Position numbers and translations under genes: made by a program. 64,000 nt of DNA, taken from contig CAYLSV010000005.1 in NCBI GenBank assembly GCA_964386435.1, forward strand, positions 21,431 to 85,430, read 5' to 3'. The notes beneath the pieces were generated by a model that saw only the letters and a list, made by a program, of their open reading frames with translations, was not told the origin of the DNA and did no database searches. Of the stretch, positions 63,965 through 64,000 are shown in pieces. How positions within the stretch are numbered: the first letter of the stretch is position 1; every line of letters starts with the position of its first letter. Source of the DNA: CAYLSV01 sp964386435. Lineage in GTDB: Bacteria > Planctomycetota > Phycisphaerae > Tepidisphaerales > Tepidisphaeraceae.

Positions 63965-64000
63965 CCTCCGCCGCGTAGCGGCGGGGCTGCGCCCGAGATA
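63965..64000. repeat. REP-like element family B, at window edge
   Basis: CCTCCGCCGCGTAGCGGCGG, GGCTGCGCCC; same core as the copy at 21241-21263. Upstream of hemL; an inverted partner may lie beyond the window. Confidence 0.7.

Overview
The window looks like a chromosomal segment of a GC-rich planctomycete, most likely class Phycisphaerae, from a metagenome-type assembly. Evidence for the group: three PEP-CTERM tails (VPEPASLGLLAAAG type), three prepilin-like proteins with N-termini of the GF[ST]L[VI]ELLVVIGI type, one with a planctomycete-style TDGH tail, and an LEPRRLL N-terminal motif. Evidence for a draft assembly: three 10-N scaffold gaps (8534, 18315, 63757) and several frameshifted genes. 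No rRNA, tRNA, CRISPR array, integrase or complete insertion sequence was recognised.

Layout. 1-14.5 kb: a truncated, frameshifted sugar-type C-methyltransferase; a giant NdvB-like cyclic beta-glucan synthase (GT84 plus GH94, about 2960 aa); a GGDEF/EAL c-di-GMP protein; a NeuD/PglD acetyltransferase; and a secreted LEPR-XLL beta-propeller-like protein. 14.6-22.9 kb: MOSC protein, GlcD-type oxidase, DUF3467 protein, Gfo/Idh/MocA dehydrogenase, small membrane protein, CPA1 antiporter with a C-terminal RCK domain, 2Fe-2S ferredoxin and a DUF5060/DUF4038-type glycosidase. 22.9-33.9 kb, all on the minus strand: a GspF/PilC platform protein, two pseudopilins and a GH113-like lipoprotein in one array; Uma2 and a sugar isomerase; then a sugar ABC importer (binding protein plus two permeases, no ATPase) with a DapB-like dehydrogenase and a further pseudopilin. 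34-40 kb: two PEP-CTERM proteins, a GntR/LacI hybrid regulator and two secreted hypothetical proteins. 40-54 kb: an aguA-speA operon for putrescine precursors, a CaCA exchanger, a C39-like peptidase, a methyltransferase, a broken patatin, RsmE, an acidic tail-anchored repeat protein, two paralogous membrane proteins and SucA. 54-64 kb: an STN-domain protein, a decayed three-gene lower-GC island, a DUF1989 plus YqcI/YcgG pair, fragments of a PEP-CTERM protein and an AraC regulator, RibD and HemL.

Carbohydrate handling dominates: importer, dehydrogenases, sugar isomerase, two glycosidases and a glucan synthase. It is mixed with housekeeping genes (sucA, rsmE, ribD, hemL, speA).

Three things stand out. 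First, intergenic spaces carry several families of inverted, internally periodic repeats: 7-bp unit hairpins, 15-bp unit hairpins and two REP-like palindrome families. Second, many lead genes have a -10-like hexamer only 5-9 nt before the start codon and no Shine-Dalgarno sequence, which suggests leaderless mRNAs. Third, a tail-anchored protein carries five copies of a motif resembling the FliM N-terminal CheY-binding peptide.
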